This document shows, in pieces, positions 36,133 through 36,282 of a stretch of 36,282 nt of DNA. This DNA comes from Promethearchaeota archaeon (GTDB taxonomy: Archaea > Asgardarchaeota > Lokiarchaeia > Sigyniarchaeales > SOKP01), in assembly GCA_030667705.1 (NCBI GenBank), contig DAOUVJ010000010.1, forward strand, positions 1 to 36,282. Reading direction: 5' to 3'. Numbering within the stretch: the stretch's first letter is position 1; each line of letters starts with the position of its first letter. The notes below the pieces were generated by a model, which worked only from the letters and a program-made list of their open reading frames with translations, did not search any database and was not told where the DNA came from. A program made the translations under genes and the position numbers.

Positions 36133-36282
36133 ATTATTTCACGTTTTAAAACCCGAATATAAAACCTAAATAACGAAAGTTTTGATAATAAATTAAATTT
36201 AAGTTTAATAAATAATAAATTCTGGCCTTCTTTTAAAAATAAGCAAATATAAACATTAATTATTTTTAGGTTCTAATATTAG

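Noticed and set aside
1-36282. CRISPR arrays, transposases, integrases or phage genes
   Set aside because: None seen; the only notable repeats are the 42-bp pair, the 15-bp tandem and the ACAD paralogs.

Overview
AT-rich (roughly 30% GC by eye) archaeal chromosome segment, densely coding on both strands. The gene content points to an Asgard (Lokiarchaeia-like) archaeon: an eL22-like ribosomal protein, two Rab/Ras-like small GTPases, a longin/roadblock-like protein, Spt5, TFS, aIF2-gamma, a Fcf1-like PIN protein, and a type III RuBisCO next to a ribose-1,5-bisphosphate isomerase-like gene. Taxonomy is inferred from gene content only. Other genes include an ABC exporter cut by the left edge, an alpha/beta hydrolase, radical SAM, ROK kinase, phosphohexomutase, UvrC, CitG-like, DUF167, DHH/RecJ-like, secreted membrane-anchored proteins including a gingipain-like C25 peptidase, a PAS/GAF sensor without a kinase, Fe-ADH, cupins, tandem acyl-CoA dehydrogenase paralogs and a phytoene-desaturase-like oxidoreductase. 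The most interesting signals are: (1) an unannotated structured ncRNA candidate at about 21340-21590, with a perfect 14-bp closing stem, internal hairpins and an upstream TATA-like box; (2) an aIF2-gamma with an N-terminal RadA-type helix-hairpin-helix extension; (3) a ~220-aa Met-rich insertion inside an ABC exporter nucleotide-binding domain; (4) a 42-bp imperfect direct duplication of two convergent gene ends flanking an orphan ~40-aa M20-peptidase fragment; (5) a cupin gene that seems to start at ATT behind a near-perfect Shine-Dalgarno; (6) paired acyl-CoA dehydrogenases without the usual C-terminal catalytic Glu motif. No CRISPR array, rRNA, tRNA or transposase was recognised.
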